64,000 nt of DNA from Pseudomonas sp. MM213. GTDB lineage: Bacteria > Pseudomonadota > Gammaproteobacteria > Pseudomonadales > Pseudomonadaceae. Location of the stretch: positions 2,790,001-2,854,000 of the forward strand of contig NZ_CP081943.1 in NCBI RefSeq assembly GCF_020423045.1. Reading direction: 5' to 3'. A program made the translations under genes and the position numbers. Shown here in pieces: positions 18,492 to 27,594 of this stretch. The notes beneath the pieces are model-generated. The model ran no database searches and was not told the origin of the DNA. It was given only the letters and a program-made list of their open reading frames with translations. Each line of letters begins with the position of its first letter. The stretch's first letter is position 1.

Positions 18492-18717
18492 CATCACACC
18501 TCAGCAGCTGAAAAAGCCCGATCTGTACCTTTTCCACGGATCGGGCGGCACGTATGATTGCGCCTCGTCAAACGCCAGTCTGGCAGCCAGACCACGCGCA
18601 TTCAAACGGATTTATGGGTGCTGCCTCTCAAGGCGCCAGGCCTGTGTGAATACGCAGGATTCCCAGTACGGTAGTTCATACACCGCCTGGATCGTTCATT
18701 TTCGGGAACACATCGCC

Positions 18718-19929
18718 ATGCAGGTCAGCAAATCGAACAAGCTCGCCAACGTCTGCTACGACATTCGCGGCCCAGTGCTCAAGCACGCCAAACGCCTGGA
18801 AGAGGAAGGCCATCGCATCCTCAAGCTGAACATCGGCAACCCGGCGCCTTTTGGTTTCGAAGCGCCGGATGAAATCCTCCAGGACGTGATCCGCAACCTG
18901 CCGACCGCCCAGGGCTACAGCGATTCCAAAGGCCTGTTCAGTGCGCGTAAAGCCGTCATGCAGTACTACCAGCAGAAGCAGGTAGAAGGCGTCGGCATTG
19001 AAGACATTTATCTGGGCAACGGCGTTTCCGAGCTGATCGTGATGTCGATGCAAGCGCTGCTCAACAACGGCGACGAAGTGCTGGTGCCGGCTCCCGACTA
19101 TCCGCTGTGGACCGCTGCCGTGAGCCTGTCGGGCGGCAACCCGGTGCATTACCTGTGCGACGAGCAGGCCAACTGGTGGCCGGATCTGGCTGACATCAAG
19201 GCCAAGATCACCCCGAACACCAAGGCCCTGGTGATCATCAACCCGAACAACCCGACCGGCGCGGTGTATTCGAAGGAAGTCCTGCTGGGCATGCTGGAAC
19301 TGGCCCGTCAGCACAACCTGGTGGTGTTTTCCGACGAGATCTACGACAAGATTCTGTACGACGATGCCGTGCACATCTGCACCGCATCCCTGGCCCCGGA
19401 CCTGCTGTGCCTGACCTTCAACGGCCTGTCCAAGTCCTATCGCGTGGCCGGTTTCCGTTCCGGCTGGATTGCTATCTCCGGTCCGAAACATCACGCGCAA
19501 AGCTACATTGAAGGCATCGACATGCTGGCGAACATGCGCCTGTGTGCCAACGTGCCGAGCCAGCACGCGATCCAGACCGCCCTCGGGGGTTATCAGAGCA
19601 TCAACGATCTGGTCCTGCCGCAAGGTCGCCTGCTGGAACAACGCAACCGTACCTGGGAATTGCTCAACGACATTCCCGGTGTGAGCTGCGTCAAGCCGAT
19701 GGGCGCGCTGTATGCGTTCCCGCGCATCGACCCGAAAGTCTGCCCGATCCACAACGACGAAAAATTCGTGCTCGACCTGCTGCTGTCGGAAAAGCTGCTG
19801 GTGGTTCAAGGCACCGCTTTCAACTGGCCATGGCCGGACCACTTCCGCGTCGTGACCCTGCCGCGTGTCGACGACCTGGACATGGCCATCGGACGAATCG
19901 GCAACTTCCTCAAATCCTATCGCCAGTAA
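18718..19929 (+). CDS. alaA: Glutamate-pyruvate aminotransferase AlaA-like
   Basis: A 403-residue class I/II PLP-dependent aminotransferase, close to E. coli AlaA in length and in long conserved stretches (NVCYDIRGPVLKHAKRLEEEG, NIGNPAPFGF, INPNNPTGAVYS, SDEIYDKILYDD). The PLP lysine is in NGLSKSYRVAGFRSGW. It should interconvert pyruvate and glutamate with alanine and 2-oxoglutarate in the cytoplasm. The start is placed at the family N terminus (MQVSKSNKLANVCYD); the frame stays open for 345 bases upstream through msrB antisense, but that is not coding. It sits in the msrB-alaA-htpX order known from Pseudomonas. Confidence 0.92.
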   Translation: MQVSKSNKLANVCYDIRGPVLKHAKRLEEEGHRILKLNIGNPAPFGFEAPDEILQDVIRNLPTAQGYSDSKGLFSARKAVMQYYQQKQVEGVGIEDIYLGNGVSELIVMSMQALLNNGDEVLVPAPDYPLWTAAVSLSGGNPVHYLCDEQANWWPDLADIKAKITPNTKALVIINPNNPTGAVYSKEVLLGMLELARQHNLVVFSDEIYDKILYDDAVHICTASLAPDLLCLTFNGLSKSYRVAGFRSGWIAISGPKHHAQSYIEGIDMLANMRLCANVPSQHAIQTALGGYQSINDLVLPQGRLLEQRNRTWELLNDIPGVSCVKPMGALYAFPRIDPKVCPIHNDEKFVLDLLLSEKLLVVQGTAFNWPWPDHFRVVTLPRVDDLDMAIGRIGNFLKSYRQ

Positions 19930-20247
19930 TCGGACTGGCCGCGTGCGACTTTTCCACGAAAGTCGCACGAGGATTAATTCAGCAACATATCTTTAAGCCT
20001 CGCCGGGCATCCCCTCCGCAATCGCTGCCCGGTCGCAAGCTTCGTGACCGCGCCCAACAATCACGGGGCCCGCAACGCGAATCGGCTGACAAACACTTCC
20101 CCTGCCCACGTCGGAAATGCCCTGCAAGCGACTAGACTGTTGCTGTAGGACACAGTTTGAAATAGTCACCCGGTTGAATAGCCCGTTGCAGCACCTTATA
20201 TACCCCGCAGTACGCTACATCTTTAGCAAAAGGAGATTTCTACAACC
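19930..20247. promoter_or_regulatory. Intergenic region with htpX promoter candidate
   Basis: About 318 bases without a gene. A perfect 10-bp inverted repeat (GTGCGACTTT / AAAGTCGCAC) at 19943-19968 just after alaA may act as a weak terminator. Toward htpX, TTGAAT at 20174-20179 and TATATA at 20197-20202 with a 17-base spacer form a good sigma-70-like promoter. No clear sigma-32 box is seen. Confidence 0.5.
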
Positions 20248-21135
20248 ATGATGCGCATCCTGCTGTTTTTGGCCACTAACCTGGCGGTCGTGCTGATTGC
20301 CAGCATCACCCTGAGCCTTTTCGGCTTCAACGGGTTCATGGCGGCCAATGGGGTTGATCTCAACCTCAATCAGCTGCTGATTTTCTGTGCGGTCTTTGGT
20401 TTTGCCGGTTCCCTGTTCTCGCTGTTCATCTCCAAGTGGATGGCGAAGATGAGCACCAGCACCCAAATCATCACCCAGCCGCGCACACGTCACGAGCAAT
20501 GGCTGCTGCAAACGGTCGAGCAACTGTCTCGCGAAGCCGGGATCAAGATGCCGGAAGTCGGGATTTTCCCGGCCTACGAAGCGAACGCGTTCGCCACTGG
20601 CTGGAACAAGAACGATGCACTGGTCGCGGTCAGCCAGGGCTTGCTCGAGCGATTCTCGCCGGATGAAGTGAAAGCCGTTCTGGCCCACGAAATCGGTCAC
20701 GTGGCCAATGGCGACATGGTCACCCTGGCGCTGATCCAGGGCGTGGTGAACACCTTCGTCATGTTCTTCGCGCGGATCATCGGCAACTTTGTCGACAAGG
20801 TGATCTTCAAGAACGAAGAAGGCCAGGGCATCGCCTACTACATCGCGACCATCTTCGCCGAACTGGTGCTGGGCATTCTGGCCAGCTCCATCGTCATGTG
20901 GTTCTCGCGTAAACGCGAGTTCCGTGCCGACGAAGCCGGTGCACGCCTGGCGGGCACCAACGCGATGATTGGCGCACTGCAACGCCTGCGTGCGGAACAA
21001 GGGCTGCCGGTGCACATGCCGGACACCCTGAATGCTTTCGGCATCAACGGTGGCATCAAACAGGGGTTCGCCCGCATGTTCATGAGCCACCCGCCGCTGG
21101 AAGAGCGCATCGACGCATTGCGTCGTCGGGGCTGA
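20248..21135 (+). CDS. htpX: Membrane zinc metalloprotease HtpX
   Basis: A 295-residue M48 protease of the inner membrane that degrades misfolded membrane proteins. Two N-terminal transmembrane segments (about 4-27 and 38-58) precede the zinc motif HEIGH (about residue 148); further hydrophobic stretches at about 158-182 and 195-220 and the third zinc ligand in [14 protein letters not shown] follow. AGGAG lies 12 bases before the start. It is followed by a strong terminator, so it is monocistronic, preceded by the promoter described at 20174-20202. Confidence 0.96.
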   Translation: MMRILLFLATNLAVVLIASITLSLFGFNGFMAANGVDLNLNQLLIFCAVFGFAGSLFSLFISKWMAKMSTSTQIITQPRTRHEQWLLQTVEQLSREAGIKMPEVGIFPAYEANAFATGWNKNDALVAVSQGLLERFSPDEVKAVLAHEIGHVANGDMVTLALIQGVVNTFVMFFARIIGNFVDKVIFKNEEGQGIAYYIATIFAELVLGILASSIVMWFSRKREFRADEAGARLAGTNAMIGALQRLRAEQGLPVHMPDTLNAFGINGGIKQGFARMFMSHPPLEERIDALRRRG

Positions 21136-21157
21136 CAGGCTCGGCACTAAAAGAAAA

Positions 21158-21184
21158 GGCCCGCAGTGATGCGGGCCTTTTTTT
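21158..21184 (+). terminator. Rho-independent terminator of htpX
   Basis: GGCCCGC/GCGGGCC stem with a six-base loop followed by seven T, 22 bases after the htpX stop. Confidence 0.93.
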
Positions 21185-21220
21185 GTCTGTCCGAGTTTTG
21201 TGGTGCTCAATCCGGCCCCA

Positions 21221-21312
21221 TCGCGAGCAAGCCTCGCTCCTACAGGATTTGTGTCGTTCACATAATCGGCGAATTACACAAAACCTGTAGGAGCGAGGCT
21301 TGCCCGCGAAGA
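21221..21312. repeat. REP doublet
   Basis: Inverted copies of the GTAGGAGCGAGGCTTGC core about 35 bases apart, between the convergent htpX and tpm genes. Confidence 0.85.
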
Positions 21313-21333
21313 GGCTGGTAGAAGCAACATCAA

Positions 21334-21990
21334 TTACCGGGCAGAAACCCGATAAACCCGCTCCTCAAGCCGCGTCACGCCGCTTTCGACGAATTTCCAG
21401 CTCTCACCCAGAACGTCCTGATCCTCCAGAATCTTCAACGACCACACAGCCCCGAACAACCGCTGCACTTCATCATCAAGCACGGCAAACGGCGGTCCGT
21501 CTTTTTGCGTCTGGTCGTAATCCAGCGTGATCAAAAGCCCCAACGCGTCCTTTGGCAGAATCCGATTCAAATGAGCCGCGTATTGCTCGCGCATGGCCGG
21601 CGGCAGAGCAATCAGTGCCGCCCGGTCGTACAGGCCGGCGCAATCGGCAACATCGCCGGCCGTCAACTCGAAGAAATCACCACACCACAACTCGATCGAG
21701 CCTGCTCGATAGACCTTGAAGGGCCCCTGCTCAGTGACGTTCGGGTCAAAGTGATGTTCGCTGAAGAAATCTTCGACAGCCTTTTCCGACAGCTCAATTC
21801 CCAGGACTTCATGACCCTGGTGCGCCAGCCACAACAAATCCAGACTTTTCCCACACAACGGCACCAGTACGCGCGCCCCCTCCTCCAGCCCCAATTGCGG
21901 CCAGAAACGTTGCAGATAAGGGTTCACCTGCGGCAGATGGAAGCCGATCTGATTCGACTGCCATCGCTTGTGCCAAAACTCCGGCTGCAT
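21334..21990 (-). CDS. tpm: Thiopurine S-methyltransferase (Tpm)
   Basis: A 218-residue SAM-dependent methyltransferase, the usual length of bacterial TPMT. Family signatures are [14 protein letters not shown] at the N terminus, [17 protein letters not shown] (SAM motif I) and [15 protein letters not shown]. Pseudomonas relatives methylate thiopurines and selenium or tellurium oxyanions. The ATG at 21990 matches the family start; eight upstream codons in frame are unlikely. It is convergent with htpX across a REP element. Confidence 0.95.
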   Translation of the reverse strand: MQPEFWHKRWQSNQIGFHLPQVNPYLQRFWPQLGLEEGARVLVPLCGKSLDLLWLAHQGHEVLGIELSEKAVEDFFSEHHFDPNVTEQGPFKVYRAGSIELWCGDFFELTAGDVADCAGLYDRAALIALPPAMREQYAAHLNRILPKDALGLLITLDYDQTQKDGPPFAVLDDEVQRLFGAVWSLKILEDQDVLGESWKFVESGVTRLEERVYRVSAR

Positions 21991-22092
21991 AAATATCTCC
22001 GAAAATTCGATCAAAACACCCTAAAACTTATATTAGATTTAGATCAATGATCTGACTGAAGATGGGCCCATCTTACTCTCAGGAGCTCCTTC

Positions 22093-22860
22093 ATGTTCCC
22101 CAGCCTTTACATCTCTCATGGCTCACCCATGCTGGCACTGGAACCCGGTGCCAGTGGGCCGGCCCTCGCGCGCCTGGCTGCCGAATTGCCGAAACCCCGG
22201 GCCATCGTGATTGTTTCCGCGCATTGGGAAAGCAATGAATTGCTGGTCAGCGGCAATCCACAGCCTGAAACCTGGCATGACTTCGGCGGCTTTCCCAAGG
22301 CGTTGTTCGAGGTGCAATACCCGGCACCCGGCGATCCACAACTGGCCGTTGAGGTTGTCGAGTTGCTGAAGCGCAGTGACCTGCCCGCCCGCATCGACAG
22401 CAAACGGCCCTTCGACCATGGCGTCTGGGTGCCGTTGTCGTTGATGTATCCGCAGGCGGATATCCCGGTGGTGCAAGTCTCGCTGCCCACACGCGGCGGT
22501 CCTGAGCTGCAAACCCGCGTTGGCCATGCCCTGAGCAGCCTGCGCGAACACGGCGTGCTGTTGATCGGTTCGGGCAGCATCACCCACAACCTGCGCGAAC
22601 TGGACTGGCACGCCGGACCGGAAAGCGTAGAACCGTGGGCGAAGGTGTTTCGCGACTGGATGATCGAGAAACTTGAGGCCAACGACGAAGCCGCGTTACA
22701 CGACTATCGCCAGCAAGCACCGAACGCCGTGCGCAACCACCCGAGCGATGAACATTTGTTGCCGTTGTACTTTGCCCTCAGTGCCGGCGGGGCATTCAGC
22801 GTCAGCCACCAGGGTTTCACCATGGGCGCGCTGGGCATGGACATTTACCGCTTCGGATAA
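22093..22860 (+). CDS. DODA-type extradiol ring-opening dioxygenase (YgiD-like)
   Basis: A 255-residue class III extradiol dioxygenase. Metal-binding histidines are in YISHGSPMLAL (residue 9) and VSAHWES (about 44); a further His is in RPFDHGVWVPL (about 113), and ITHNLREL and AGGAFSVSHQGF are family segments. E. coli YgiD opens catechol rings such as L-DOPA. It stands alone, divergent from tpm and convergent with the GntR regulator, and the natural substrate is unknown. Confidence 0.9.
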   Translation: MFPSLYISHGSPMLALEPGASGPALARLAAELPKPRAIVIVSAHWESNELLVSGNPQPETWHDFGGFPKALFEVQYPAPGDPQLAVEVVELLKRSDLPARIDSKRPFDHGVWVPLSLMYPQADIPVVQVSLPTRGGPELQTRVGHALSSLREHGVLLIGSGSITHNLRELDWHAGPESVEPWAKVFRDWMIEKLEANDEAALHDYRQQAPNAVRNHPSDEHLLPLYFALSAGGAFSVSHQGFTMGALGMDIYRFG

Positions 22861-22889
22861 TGAAAAACCGAGACCTGCGGCGGCCAGGC

Positions 22890-23603
22890 TCAGACCACAT
22901 CAACACCGACATGGATCGCATCGTGCCGCCAGAACTCCAGGTCACAATCGATCAACCGTTCGTGTTGGTCGTAATTGACCCGCGCGATGCGCAATCCCGG
23001 ACTGCCGACCGACACCCGTAACGCCGCCGCCGCATCCACCGACAACGCCGTCGGCACGATCTCGAAGCGCACCCGCCCGTAATGCAAATCGTAATGCCGC
23101 GCGTACAGCTCGGTAATCGACTGATTCAGATCAAACTCCAGAATCCCCGGGAAATACTGCGGATTGAGGTAGTGCTCCACATACAACACCAGCCGCTCAT
23201 CAATTCGCCGTGCGCGGCAAATCTGAATCACGCTCGACAACGCCGGCAACTGCAACCAGGCACAGACCGCCGCCGACGCAGGCTGCAAGCGTGCCGAAAT
23301 CACCTCGGTAGACGGCACCCGCCCTTGAGCGCTGACCATCGCGTGAAAGTGGCTGCGCTGCATCAGGTTGTAAGCCAGGCGCGGTGGCGACACGAACCAG
23401 CCCCGGCGTTCTTCGCGATAAATCTGCCCTTGGGCCTCCAGCTGCAACAACGCTTCGCGCACGGTAATGCGTGTCGTGCCGAACAACTCACTGAGCTTGC
23501 GCTCCGCCGGTAACTTGCTGCCAGGCGCCAACAGGCCGTGGTCGAGCTGTTCCTGAAGAACCTGCCCGATGGCTGTCACCGCTTTGGTTGTCTCGATGCG
23601 CAT
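22890..23603 (-). CDS. GntR-family regulator with UTRA ligand domain (HutC/PhnF type)
   Basis: A 237-residue repressor-like protein: winged HTH at residues 1-75 (GLLAPGSKLPAERKLSELF, then TTRITVREALLQLEAQGQIYREERRGWFV) and a UTRA ligand-binding domain at about 90-235. ATG 23603 follows AGG by seven bases; a TTG one codon earlier is less likely. It diverges from the ABC-transporter operon, and a near-palindromic site precedes each gene, so it very probably regulates both itself and the operon. The ligand may be the imported phosphorylated compound. Confidence 0.88.
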   Translation of the reverse strand: MRIETTKAVTAIGQVLQEQLDHGLLAPGSKLPAERKLSELFGTTRITVREALLQLEAQGQIYREERRGWFVSPPRLAYNLMQRSHFHAMVSAQGRVPSTEVISARLQPASAAVCAWLQLPALSSVIQICRARRIDERLVLYVEHYLNPQYFPGILEFDLNQSITELYARHYDLHYGRVRFEIVPTALSVDAAAALRVSVGSPGLRIARVNYDQHERLIDCDLEFWRHDAIHVGVDVV

Positions 23604-23616
23604 CAACGTTACCTAT

Positions 23617-23630
23617 CTGGACTAGACCAG
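23617..23630. promoter_or_regulatory. Operator-like site upstream of the GntR/UTRA gene
   Basis: CTGGACTAGACCAG is a near-perfect palindrome 13 bases upstream of the regulator start. The inner TGGACTAGACCA closely resembles the published mycobacterial PhnF site TGGTATAGACCA and shares CTAGACCA with the site at 23896. Confidence 0.55.
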
Positions 23631-23895
23631 CACTGTTTCGGAGCAGAACCGTCATTTGAAACGACTCCGTCAACTTTCAGCAAGCCTAGGCACTGCACAT
23701 GACTGACAGATGACAAAGGCGCTGAACGGTGCAGTCAAACGTGTGCAATTTAACGGCCAAGTCCTTTCATATCAGTTCTTTAGCCATGGTCTACGCTTAC
23801 TCGCAAGCCTGAGCGTTGATCTGAAGAAAATGCAGACGGACCGCTGGTCGACATCAAAATGTCATCAGGGGCGCCTAGATTGGCTCAGGTATTGC

Positions 23896-23907
23896 TGACC
23901 TAGACCA
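23896..23907. promoter_or_regulatory. Second operator-like site upstream of the ABC operon
   Basis: TGACCTAGACCA, sharing the CTAGACCA half with the site next to the regulator, lies 45 bases before the solute-binding protein start. The rest of the 349-base region between the two genes (23604-23952) holds no gene; promoters were not confidently placed. Confidence 0.5.
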
Positions 23908-23952
23908 ACACAACCGCAATCGCAGCGTTGAAAACGCCCAAAGGAGCTTCGG

Positions 23953-25017
23953 ATGAAAAAGCTTTTCCTGGCATCACTGTTAGGTTCGACCATTGCCATG
24001 TGCACCGCCGCCATGGCGGCTGATGATTTGAAAACCCTCGAAGCCGCTGCGAAAGCGGAAGGTGCGGTCAACAGCGTCGGCATGCCCGATGACTGGGCCA
24101 ACTGGAAAGGCACCTGGGAAGACCTGGCCAAGATCTACGGCCTGAAACACATCGACACCGACATGAGCTCGGCGCAGGAAATCGCCAAGTTCGCCGCTGA
24201 AAAAGACAACGCCACGGCCGACATCGGCGACGTCGGTGCAGCGTTCGGCCCTATCGCGGTCAAGCAAGGCGTGGTCCAGCCGTACAAGCCAAGCACCTGG
24301 GATCAGGTGCCTGCCTGGGCGAAGGATAAGGACGGCAACTGGGCACTGGCCTACACCGGCACCATCGCGTTCATCGTCAACAAAAAGCTGCTGCACGGTT
24401 CGGAAGCGCCGACCAAATGGGCCGACCTTAAAACCGGTAAATACAAAGTATCCATCGGTGACGTGAGCACCGCTGCCCAGGCCGCCAACGGCGTTCTGGC
24501 GGCTGCACTTGCCAACGGCGGCGACGAGAAAAACCTTCAGCCTGCCCTGGCGCTGTTCGCTGACATTGCCAAGCAAGGCCGCCTGTCCATGGCCAACCCA
24601 ACGATTGCCACCATGGAAAAGGGTGAAATCGAGGTCGGCGTGGTCTGGGACTTCAACGGTCTGAGCTACAAGGCCAAGATGGCCAATCCGGATGACTACG
24701 TGGTGTTGATCCCCTCCGATGGTTCGGTGATTTCCGGTTACACCACCATCATCAACAAATACGCCAAGAACCCGAACGCCGCCAAACTGGCTCGTGAATA
24801 CATCTTCAGCGATGCCGGTCAGATCAACCTGGCCAAGGGTAACGCCCGTCCGATCCGTGCCGAGCACCTGACCCTGCCAGCCGAAGTCCAGGCCAAGCTG
24901 CTGCCGAACGAGCAGTACAAAAAGGTCACGCCGATCAAAGACGCGGATGCGTGGGAAAAAACTTCCAAGGCTCTGCCGCAGAAGTGGAACGAAGAAGTCA
25001 TCGTCGAGATGAAGTAA
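23953..25017 (+). CDS. ABC transporter periplasmic substrate-binding protein (Fe/AEP-type cluster)
   Basis: A 354-residue periplasmic binding protein with a cleavable signal peptide (first about 22 residues, ending AAMAA). Its SBP_bac_6/8-like sequence (ADIGDVGAAFG, YTGTIAFIVNKK, GVVWDFNGLSYKA, PSDGSVISGYTT) belongs to the cluster that includes iron, thiamine and 2-aminoethylphosphonate binders. It starts the ABC operon, preceded by AAAGGAG and the operator-like site. A REP element separates it from the next gene, often a sign of higher binding-protein expression. The substrate is inferred to be phosphorylated from the downstream hydrolases. Confidence 0.9.
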   Translation: MKKLFLASLLGSTIAMCTAAMAADDLKTLEAAAKAEGAVNSVGMPDDWANWKGTWEDLAKIYGLKHIDTDMSSAQEIAKFAAEKDNATADIGDVGAAFGPIAVKQGVVQPYKPSTWDQVPAWAKDKDGNWALAYTGTIAFIVNKKLLHGSEAPTKWADLKTGKYKVSIGDVSTAAQAANGVLAAALANGGDEKNLQPALALFADIAKQGRLSMANPTIATMEKGEIEVGVVWDFNGLSYKAKMANPDDYVVLIPSDGSVISGYTTIINKYAKNPNAAKLAREYIFSDAGQINLAKGNARPIRAEHLTLPAEVQAKLLPNEQYKKVTPIKDADAWEKTSKALPQKWNEEVIVEMK

Positions 25018-25026
25018 TGCTTCATT

Positions 25027-25119
25027 TGTAGGAGCGAGGCTTGCCCGCGAAGAGGGACTTTAATTCAACAGTTATGTTGACTGAAAGTACGCTTTCGCGA
25101 GCAAGCTTCGCTCCTACAG
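25027..25119. repeat. REP doublet inside the ABC operon
   Basis: Inverted TGTAGGAGCGAGGCTTGC cores between the binding-protein gene and the hydrolase gene; such hairpins can stabilise the upstream mRNA. Confidence 0.85.
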
Positions 25120-25158
25120 GTTTCTACGATATTTCCAGTCTCCCGGAGTCCCGCCCCT

Positions 25159-25965
25159 ATGAAGCACAACGTCATCCTTGTCGTGCTCGACGGCCTCAAT
25201 TACGAGGTTGCGCGCCACGCCATGGGGCACCTGCAGGCTTACGTCGGCGCAGGACGCGCGGCACTCTACAAACTGGAGTGCGAACTGCCGGCCCTGTCCC
25301 GTCCGCTGTATGAATGCATCCTGACCGGCGTCACGCCGATCGATAGCGGTATCGTTCACAACAACGTTTCGCGCCTGTCCAACCAACGCAGCATTTATCA
25401 CTACGCCAGCGAAGCGGGCCTGAAAACCGCTGCTGCGGCTTATCACTGGGTCAGTGAGTTGTACAACCGTTCGCCGTTCGTGGCCGCCCGGGACCGTCAC
25501 ACCGACGCCCCCGAATTACCAATCCAGCACGGGCATTTCTACTGGAACGATCACTACCCGGACTCGCACCTGTTCGCCGACGCAGAACACCTGCGCCTGC
25601 GCCATGCACCGAACTTTCTCTTGGTGCACCCCATGAACATCGACGACGCCGGGCACAAGCACGGCCTCGACACCGCGCAATACCGCAACAGTGCCCGCTC
25701 GGCGGACATTATTCTCGCCGACTACCTGCAAGGCTGGCTCGACGCCGGTTACCAGGTGCTGGTGACCGCCGACCACGGCATGAACAACGACCGCTCCCAC
25801 AACGGCCTGCTGCCGGAAGAACGCGAAGTGCCACTGTTCGTGCTCGGTGACGCCTTCAGCTTCAACGTCGGCGCCGAACCGAAACAGACAGACATCTGCG
25901 GCACCGTCTGCGAACTGCTGGGCGTGGCCCACGACAAACCAGTGTGCCGGGAGCTGCTCAAGTGA
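25159..25965 (+). CDS. Cytoplasmic alkaline-phosphatase-superfamily phosphodiesterase/phosphonate hydrolase
   Basis: A 268-residue metal hydrolase of the nucleotide pyrophosphatase/phosphonoacetate hydrolase type. Visible metal ligands: Asp11 (VVLDGLNYE), Asp162/Asp163 and His166 (NIDDAGHKHG), Asp205/His206 (TADHGMNND). A candidate nucleophile is Ser47 in PALSRPLYE. There is no signal peptide, so it acts in the cytoplasm on an imported substrate. It is much shorter than phosphonoacetate hydrolase (about 400 residues). Its stop overlaps the permease start (GTGA). The substrate is unknown; phosphodiesters and phosphonates are both possible. Confidence 0.8.
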   Translation: MKHNVILVVLDGLNYEVARHAMGHLQAYVGAGRAALYKLECELPALSRPLYECILTGVTPIDSGIVHNNVSRLSNQRSIYHYASEAGLKTAAAAYHWVSELYNRSPFVAARDRHTDAPELPIQHGHFYWNDHYPDSHLFADAEHLRLRHAPNFLLVHPMNIDDAGHKHGLDTAQYRNSARSADIILADYLQGWLDAGYQVLVTADHGMNNDRSHNGLLPEEREVPLFVLGDAFSFNVGAEPKQTDICGTVCELLGVAHDKPVCRELLK

Positions 25966-26807
25966 ATGCCATGACTCGCGGCAAATGGCTGGCGGCCTTG
26001 TGCCTCGTGCCCTTCGCACTGTTTTTTATCGTGTTCGAGATCGCCCCGCTCATCTGGGTGATGATCAACAGCCTGCAATCGGAAGAGTTCGGCTGGGGCC
26101 TGGCCAACTTCACCAAGATCTTCAATTCGAAGTTCTATTTGCAGGCGATCCAGTACAGCCTCGAGATCAGTTTCTGGTCCAGCGTGTTCGGGATCATCAT
26201 CGCGGTGCTCGGCGCTTATTCCCTGCGCCGTGTCGACTCGAAGCTGCGTAACTTCGTCAACGCCTTCGCCAACATGACCAGCAACTTTGCCGGCGTGCCT
26301 TTGGCCTTCGCGTTCATCATCCTGCTGGGTTTCAACGGCAGCATCACCATCATGCTCAAGCAGGCCGGGATCATTCAGGATTTCAACCTGTACTCGAAAA
26401 CCGGGCTGATCATTCTCTACACGTATTTCCAGATCCCCCTCGGTGTGCTGCTGCTCTACCCGGCCTTCGACGCCCTGCGCGAAGACTGGCGTGAATCTGC
26501 CGCGCTGCTGGGCGCCAACGGCTGGCAGTTCTGGCGACACATCGGTTTGCCGGTGCTGACGCCGGCACTGCTCGGCACCTTCGTGATCCTGCTGGCCAAC
26601 GCCCTCGGCGCCTACGCCACGGTTTACGCACTGACCACCGGCAACTTCAACGTGCTGCCGATCCGTATTGCGGCGATGGTCTCCGGTGACATTTCCCTGG
26701 ACCCGAACCTCGCCAGTGCGCTGGCCGTTGTGCTGGTGGCGTTGATGACCCTGGTCACCATCGTGCATCAGCTGCTGTTGAAGAGGAGCTACCATGTCTC
26801 GCGCTGA
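25962..26807 (+). CDS. ABC transporter permease 1
   Basis: A 281-residue inner-membrane permease with six predicted transmembrane helices and the BPD_transp_1 EAA loop (DWRESAALLGANGWQFWRHIGLPVL). GTG at 25962 overlaps the preceding TGA and follows GGGAG, so translation is coupled. It pairs with the second permease, whose start it overlaps by 14 bases. It resembles PhnU-type and spermidine/putrescine-type permeases, and serves the operon importer. Confidence 0.92.
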   Translation: MNAMTRGKWLAALCLVPFALFFIVFEIAPLIWVMINSLQSEEFGWGLANFTKIFNSKFYLQAIQYSLEISFWSSVFGIIIAVLGAYSLRRVDSKLRNFVNAFANMTSNFAGVPLAFAFIILLGFNGSITIMLKQAGIIQDFNLYSKTGLIILYTYFQIPLGVLLLYPAFDALREDWRESAALLGANGWQFWRHIGLPVLTPALLGTFVILLANALGAYATVYALTTGNFNVLPIRIAAMVSGDISLDPNLASALAVVLVALMTLVTIVHQLLLKRSYHVSR

Positions 26808-27594
26808 ATTGGGCCCCGTCGGTATCTATCACCGCGTCGTGGTTTACCTGCTGTTTGCCATTCTGTTGCTGCCACTGGTTGGCACGCTGATCTACTCGAT
26901 TGCCAGCAGTTGGTCGGCGACCATTCTGCCCAGCGGCTTCACCGTCAAATGGTATGTGCAGCTGTGGAGCGATCCGCGATTCCTGAGTGCTTTTGGCCAA
27001 TCGCTGCTGGTCTGCGTCGGTGCGCTGATCCTGTCGGTGGTACTGATCCTGCCACTGCTGTTCGTGGTGCATTACCACTTCCCGAAACTCGATGCGCTGA
27101 TGAACATCCTCATCCTGCTGCCCTTCGCAGTGCCGCCGGTGGTGTCGTCGGTGGGGCTGTTGCAGCTTTACGGTTCGGGGCCGTTCGCGATGGTCGGCAC
27201 GCCATGGATTCTGATCGGCTGCTACTTCACCGTGGCGCTGCCGTTCATGTACCGCGCGATCACCAACAACCTGCAAGCGATCAACCTGCGCGACCTGATG
27301 GACTCCGCCCAACTGCTTGGTGCCAGCACTTTTCAGGCGGCATTCCTGGTGGTGCTGCCGAACCTGCGCAAAGGTCTGATGGTGGCGTTGCTGCTGTCAT
27401 TCTCGTTCCTGTTCGGTGAGTTCGTGTTCGCCAACATCCTCGTCGGTACCCGCTACGAAACCCTGCAGGTCTACCTCAACAACATGCGTAACAGCAGCGG
27501 CCACTTCACCAGTGCGCTGGTGATTTCCTACTTCTTCTTCGTACTGGTTCTGACCTGGGCGGCCAATATCTTGAACAAGGACAAAAGCGAATGA
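26794..27594 (+). CDS. ABC transporter permease 2
   Basis: A 266-residue inner-membrane permease with about six transmembrane segments and an EAA-type loop (LMDSAQLLGASTFQAAFLVVLPNL). AGAGGAG precedes the ATG. It forms the heterodimeric channel with permease 1 and overlaps the ATPase gene by ATGA, leaving no doubt that the three are one transcript. PhnV-like by position and length. Confidence 0.92.
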   Translation: MSRAELGPVGIYHRVVVYLLFAILLLPLVGTLIYSIASSWSATILPSGFTVKWYVQLWSDPRFLSAFGQSLLVCVGALILSVVLILPLLFVVHYHFPKLDALMNILILLPFAVPPVVSSVGLLQLYGSGPFAMVGTPWILIGCYFTVALPFMYRAITNNLQAINLRDLMDSAQLLGASTFQAAFLVVLPNLRKGLMVALLLSFSFLFGEFVFANILVGTRYETLQVYLNNMRNSSGHFTSALVISYFFFVLVLTWAANILNKDKSE

